Positions 60,974 through 64,000 of a stretch of DNA of 64,000 nucleotides are shown piece after piece. This stretch comes from Pseudoxanthomonas sp. YR558 (GTDB lineage: Bacteria > Pseudomonadota > Gammaproteobacteria > Xanthomonadales > Xanthomonadaceae). Numbering within the stretch: position 1 is the stretch's first letter; the number at the start of each line of letters is the position of its first letter. The notes below the pieces were generated by a model. The model ran no database searches. It worked only from the letters and a program-made list of their open reading frames with translations, and was not told the DNA's origin. The position numbers were made by a program, and so were the translations under genes. The DNA lies in NCBI RefSeq assembly GCF_900116385.1, contig NZ_FPCI01000001.1:496001-560000 (forward strand). Reading direction: 5' to 3'.

Positions 60974-61492
60974 TCAGACCACTGACACCGACATCTCCTG
61001 ATCGCGGCGCCATCCCAGCCACTCGTGCGGCATGGGCGTCCCCTCGATACGCTTGAAGCCCGACTGCTCCATCACACGCTGCCAGCCCATGTTGCCGTTC
61101 CGCTGGCGCGATTCGATGGCCGGCAGTCCCAACCTGTCGAAACCATACTCCACCATCGCGTCCAGGACGCGACGCCCGATGCCCCGCCGCTGCCATGCCG
61201 GCAGCAGCATGATGCCGATTTCCGCGCAGGGACCGGTCGTCATGAGGAGCGAGATGCCGATGCCGGCCTCCTCGCCGGGCACGACGACCGTCCACATCCG
61301 ATAGGTTGTATCTGCGGCTGAGGCCAGCTCGATCGCCCTGGAGAATCGCGAGCGCGCCGTGACGACATCCAGCGGATCGCCTACGTGTCGCATCGCCTCA
61401 GGCGATGCGTGCACCTGGACGTAGAGCGCCTCATCAGCCCGGGCAAGTGCACGCAGGTACACGCCATCCCCCGCCAGGTCCGGCGTCGTCAT
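60974..61492 (-). CDS. GNAT family N-acetyltransferase
   Basis: This 172-residue protein is a RimJ/RimL-type GNAT: N-terminal VYLRALARADEALYVQVH, acetyl-CoA loop LPAWQRRGIGRRVLDAMVEYGFDRLG and a MEQSGFKRIEG ending. The start is not certain: 61492 gives MTTPDLAGDGVY, while an ATG at 61519 is preceded by GGAGG with only one base spacing. It ends 16 bases before the borosin methyltransferase start on the same strand, so it may be cotranscribed; a role in peptide tailoring is possible but speculative. Confidence 0.85.
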   Translation of the reverse strand: MTTPDLAGDGVYLRALARADEALYVQVHASPEAMRHVGDPLDVVTARSRFSRAIELASAADTTYRMWTVVVPGEEAGIGISLLMTTGPCAEIGIMLLPAWQRRGIGRRVLDAMVEYGFDRLGLPAIESRQRNGNMGWQRVMEQSGFKRIEGTPMPHEWLGWRRDQEMSVSVV

Positions 61493-61592
61493 CCTGGTGA
61501 GCGCGGCATCGGCGCGCATGCCTCCGCACCGTGCAGCACGCTGGGAAAGCGACGGACCACCCCGCCCTTCGATGCCTCCGTTCCCGTTCGCT

Positions 61593-62033
61593 TCATCCCG
61601 CGTGTCCCCGCGCCCACCGCACGATCGCCTCCATCGCCATCGCGCCACTCTGCCGGGCGATCTCGCGGCCGCCCTGGAGCAGCACCATCGTCGGGATGCT
61701 GCGGATACCGAAGCGGTTGCCCAGCCCCGGGCACGCTTCGGTGTCGACCTTGGCCAGGCGGACCGCCGGTTCAAGCAAGCCCGCCGCCTGCTGGAAATGC
61801 GGGGCCATCTGCAGGCAGGGGCCGCACCAGGGCGCCCAAAAATCGACCAGCAACGGCAGCGTGCTGCGCAGTGCATGTCGGTCGAAGTCCGCCTCGCCCA
61901 GCGCCAGTGGCAGACCGGTGAACAAGGGGTGGTGGCAGCGCCCGCAGTTCGGTGCCTCTGCCAGGCGCGCCGGCGGCACACGGTTCATCGCCGCACAGTG
62001 CGGACAGGCGATCAGGTGGACGTCGGCGCTCAT
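61593..62033 (-). CDS. trxC: Thioredoxin 2
   Basis: This 146-residue redox protein has the N-terminal zinc-finger cysteines of TrxC (CPHC at 10-13 and CGRC at 30-33) followed by a thioredoxin domain with active site WCGPC in DFWAPWCGPCLQM. The zinc module tunes its redox response in oxidative stress. Length fits E. coli TrxC. It lies 32 bases downstream of the M24 peptidase gene. Confidence 0.94.
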   Translation of the reverse strand: MSADVHLIACPHCAAMNRVPPARLAEAPNCGRCHHPLFTGLPLALGEADFDRHALRSTLPLLVDFWAPWCGPCLQMAPHFQQAAGLLEPAVRLAKVDTEACPGLGNRFGIRSIPTMVLLQGGREIARQSGAMAMEAIVRWARGHAG

Positions 62034-62065
62034 GCCGGCATCCTACCGTCCGTGCGTCCGGCGCG

Positions 62066-63418
62066 TCACCGCACGACGTGCCAGACCACCTGGCGCCCGG
62101 CCAGATAGACCACCTTGCGCCCGTCGAACACCGCCATCTGCTCCAGCTTGACCTGCACGTTCTGCCCGCCCCACTCCGGGACGCGCGCCTTCACGTTGCC
62201 TTCGATGGCGTAGACGGTATCGGCATGCAGCGGCCAATCCCCCTGCCCCACGGTGGGCCCCTGGTTGTCCCACATACCGATCGTCGGCCCGGGCGCGTGG
62301 CCCACGAAACCCACCGGGTGCGAATAGGTCGCCGCCCGCAGCCCCTGCCGGGTCGCTTCGCGCTGCGTCGCCGCCAGGATCTCGTTGCCCGTGCGGCCGG
62401 CGATGAACTGGGTCGTCAGCGCGTCCTGCCAGCGGTTGCCCTGGGCCAGCGCGACACGCAGCCCGGCGGGTGCCTCCGTTTCACCGGCGCGCACCACGTA
62501 GGCCATTTCCTGCGTGTCGGTACACAGCTTGAGGTAGCACAGACCCACGTCGGTGTGCAGTACGTCGCCAGGCTGGATGACGCCTTCCTCGCCGCAGAAC
62601 GGCGCATCGTCCGCGCAGGCCGTTCCGGCGCGCTGGAAGTTGACGTCCGGCATGAACCAGGGCGCCAGCCCCAGCGACTCGAAACGCTCGCGGATGTACC
62701 ACGCCACGTCGTCCGTGGTGGTGACGCCGGGGGTGATGACCTGGCTGGAAAACGCCTCGGCGACCACGCCGCGTGCGAGCGACACGATATGCGGATACGC
62801 CGCGAGTTCCCCAGGGCTACGGGTTTCCATCCAGCGCACGACCAGCGCTTCAGCCGGCACGAGCCGATCCTGCAGCGCGGCCGGCAGCACCGAGCGCAGA
62901 CGCTCATGCAGCGCATGCGTCAGGCCATCGGCAATCGCCCACTCGCCGGAGACATTGATGCCGATCCTGCGTGGATCCCGCGTGGCGATCAGTGCACCCA
63001 GCGCTTCCCACTGCGTCTTGAGGTCGCCGCCCGACCACGCCGTCTCGTAGGGCGCACCGAACGGATAGCGGTTGATGGAGAGCCGCTGCACGCTGCCATC
63101 GGGTTGCCGGTGGAAGACCAGCATCGTCGTGCGCCGCGCCGCATGTGCCGGCTGCGGCACAAGGGTGAAGTACACCGGGTCTTCGGCATATTCCCGCGCG
63201 ATCACCACCCACATGTCGAGGTCGGCCTCCTTCATCAAACGAGGCAGCAGCGTGTCGAGCCGCTCGCGGAGCATGCGGTTCTCCGGCTCCACCCGCTCTC
63301 GCGGCGACAGCACCGCCCCGACGGTGATTCCGTCCCGACCCTGGTCAGGCACCGATGCCGCATGGGAGACCGGCGCCAGGCCGGCCAGCATCAGGAACAG
63401 GAGGATGGCGGCGCGCAT
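62066..63418 (-). CDS. Exported M24 family metallopeptidase (Xaa-Pro dipeptidase-like)
   Basis: This 450-residue protein has a Sec signal (MRAAILLFLMLAGLAPVSHAAS), an N-terminal regulatory domain (about 45-215) and a C-terminal pita-bread catalytic domain. Metal ligands fit M24: Asp in HTDVGLCYLKLCTD (both Asp), His in VGHAPGP, Glu in YAIEGNV and Glu in VQVKLEQ. The exact substrate, a prolyl dipeptide or another one, cannot be told. GGAAG precedes the ATG. trxC follows 32 bases downstream. Confidence 0.9.
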   Translation of the reverse strand: MRAAILLFLMLAGLAPVSHAASVPDQGRDGITVGAVLSPRERVEPENRMLRERLDTLLPRLMKEADLDMWVVIAREYAEDPVYFTLVPQPAHAARRTTMLVFHRQPDGSVQRLSINRYPFGAPYETAWSGGDLKTQWEALGALIATRDPRRIGINVSGEWAIADGLTHALHERLRSVLPAALQDRLVPAEALVVRWMETRSPGELAAYPHIVSLARGVVAEAFSSQVITPGVTTTDDVAWYIRERFESLGLAPWFMPDVNFQRAGTACADDAPFCGEEGVIQPGDVLHTDVGLCYLKLCTDTQEMAYVVRAGETEAPAGLRVALAQGNRWQDALTTQFIAGRTGNEILAATQREATRQGLRAATYSHPVGFVGHAPGPTIGMWDNQGPTVGQGDWPLHADTVYAIEGNVKARVPEWGGQNVQVKLEQMAVFDGRKVVYLAGRQVVWHVVR

Positions 63419-63563
63419 GCGGGAGCTTCCGGCAAAAGGGCCATGACGCTAGCCGCCCCGCCACGATCGCGTCAACGCAGCCGGACGGTCCATGCCGCAC
63501 TGCGATGCAGGACTACACTCGTGCCGCGCGGACGCGTCCCGATGCGGGACCCGGAGGTGGGTG

Positions 63564-64000
63564 ATGTGGACGAAGTGGCTAGGTACCCTGCTGCTGGCGT
63601 CGTTGGCCCTGTCGGCGCTCGCCCAGCCTGTCGGTCCCCCTGCCCCCAACGATGTGTTGGCGATCCCGGAGCCGCTTCGACAGCAATTCCGGGAACAGGT
63701 TCTGGACCACACCCGGCAGCCGAACGCCCGTCTGGAGCGGCTGGTGGATTTCCTGTTCAGTCCCCAGGGCTTGGGTATGCGTTACGAACCCGACGCCAAC
63801 CACACCGTGGCCGAGGCCTACGCCACGCGCCAGGCGAACTGCATGAGCTTCACCCTGCTGACGGTGGCGCTGGCGCGGGAAGCCGGACTGACGGCGTATG
63901 CGCAGCAAGTCGACGAAACCCTGGCCTGGCGCCAGGACCACAACACGCTCTACCGCAGCCAGCACGTCAACGCCGGCGTGCGCATCCGCGAAAGGCGTTT
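63564..64000 (+). CDS. Exported transglutaminase-like protein (3' partial)
   Basis: The frame begins at ATG 63564, seven bases after GGAGG, and stays open to the end of the window, giving 145 residues. It has a signal peptide (MWTKWLGTLLLASLALSALAQ), and the segment YATRQANCMSFTLLTVALAREAGL matches the nucleophilic-cysteine helix of transglutaminase-like domains. The catalytic His and Asp could lie in the part shown (DHNTLYRSQHVNAG) or beyond it. Such exported proteins often continue with TPR repeats. Confidence 0.8.
   Translation, partial: MWTKWLGTLLLASLALSALAQPVGPPAPNDVLAIPEPLRQQFREQVLDHTRQPNARLERLVDFLFSPQGLGMRYEPDANHTVAEAYATRQANCMSFTLLTVALAREAGLTAYAQQVDETLAWRQDHNTLYRSQHVNAGVRIRERR

Overview
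The window is 64 kb of high-GC chromosome from a gammaproteobacterium, most likely a xanthomonad (Xanthomonadaceae: Pseudoxanthomonas, Stenotrophomonas, Lysobacter or Luteimonas type). This rests on a methionine synthase split into two overlapping genes, a GTG-started sucA, the YtrA-type regulator/ABC operon with a GGTG-N16-CACC operator, abundant lipoprotein genes, and the general gene content. No rRNA, tRNA, insertion sequence, prophage or CRISPR array was recognised. Genes are densely packed; the only gene-free stretch above 300 bases is 41997-42304.

Layout. 1-8469: split MetH, an MFS transporter, a ugd-slyX-yaiL minus-strand group, a secreted FKBP isomerase and an exported glutathione peroxidase. 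8540-13373: one plus-strand operon behind a strong promoter overlapped by a GGTG-N16-CACC operator, encoding a small exported protein, a YtrA-like GntR repressor, an ABC exporter (ATPase and permease), two paralogous YggN-like lipoproteins and between them an exported protein made of eight regularly spaced GSGD repeats. 13416-19906: fumC and purB (same superfamily, divergent), a VOC protein overlapping a subclass B3 metallo-beta-lactamase, the ribosomal oxygenase RoxA and a GNAT fused to a second domain. 19907-25824: sucA-sucB-lpd, the 2-oxoglutarate dehydrogenase complex, with hairpins before lpd. 25853-34054: LOG protein, YhdH-type reductase, PilH-like regulator, cyclopropane fatty acid synthase, lipoproteins, a histone H1-like protein, rhomboid protease and peptide transporter. 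34203-41996: M14 peptidase, GST, ZIP transporter, and a membrane-anchored RNase Sa-like ribonuclease overlapping a barstar inhibitor gene, then dbpA and a cold shock gene. 42305-57861: housekeeping and stress genes, two HI0933-family flavoproteins, SelO, TrhO, an autoregulated ArsR-SRPBCC operon with twin palindromic operators and apparently leaderless start, and a MASE2-GGDEF cyclase.

57924-64000 holds the most interesting feature: a SonM-like tetrapyrrole-methylase-family enzyme (60178-60957) followed by a 92-residue protein (59779-60057) that resembles the SonA precursor of split borosins. Together they look like a ribosomal peptide backbone N-methylation system. The predicted core is a short hydrophobic Met/Cys/Ile/Trp segment followed by an unusual acidic tail. 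A GNAT gene lies immediately upstream and a TPR-GGDEF cyclase immediately downstream on the same strand. The window ends with TrxC, an exported M24 peptidase and the start of a transglutaminase-like exported protein.
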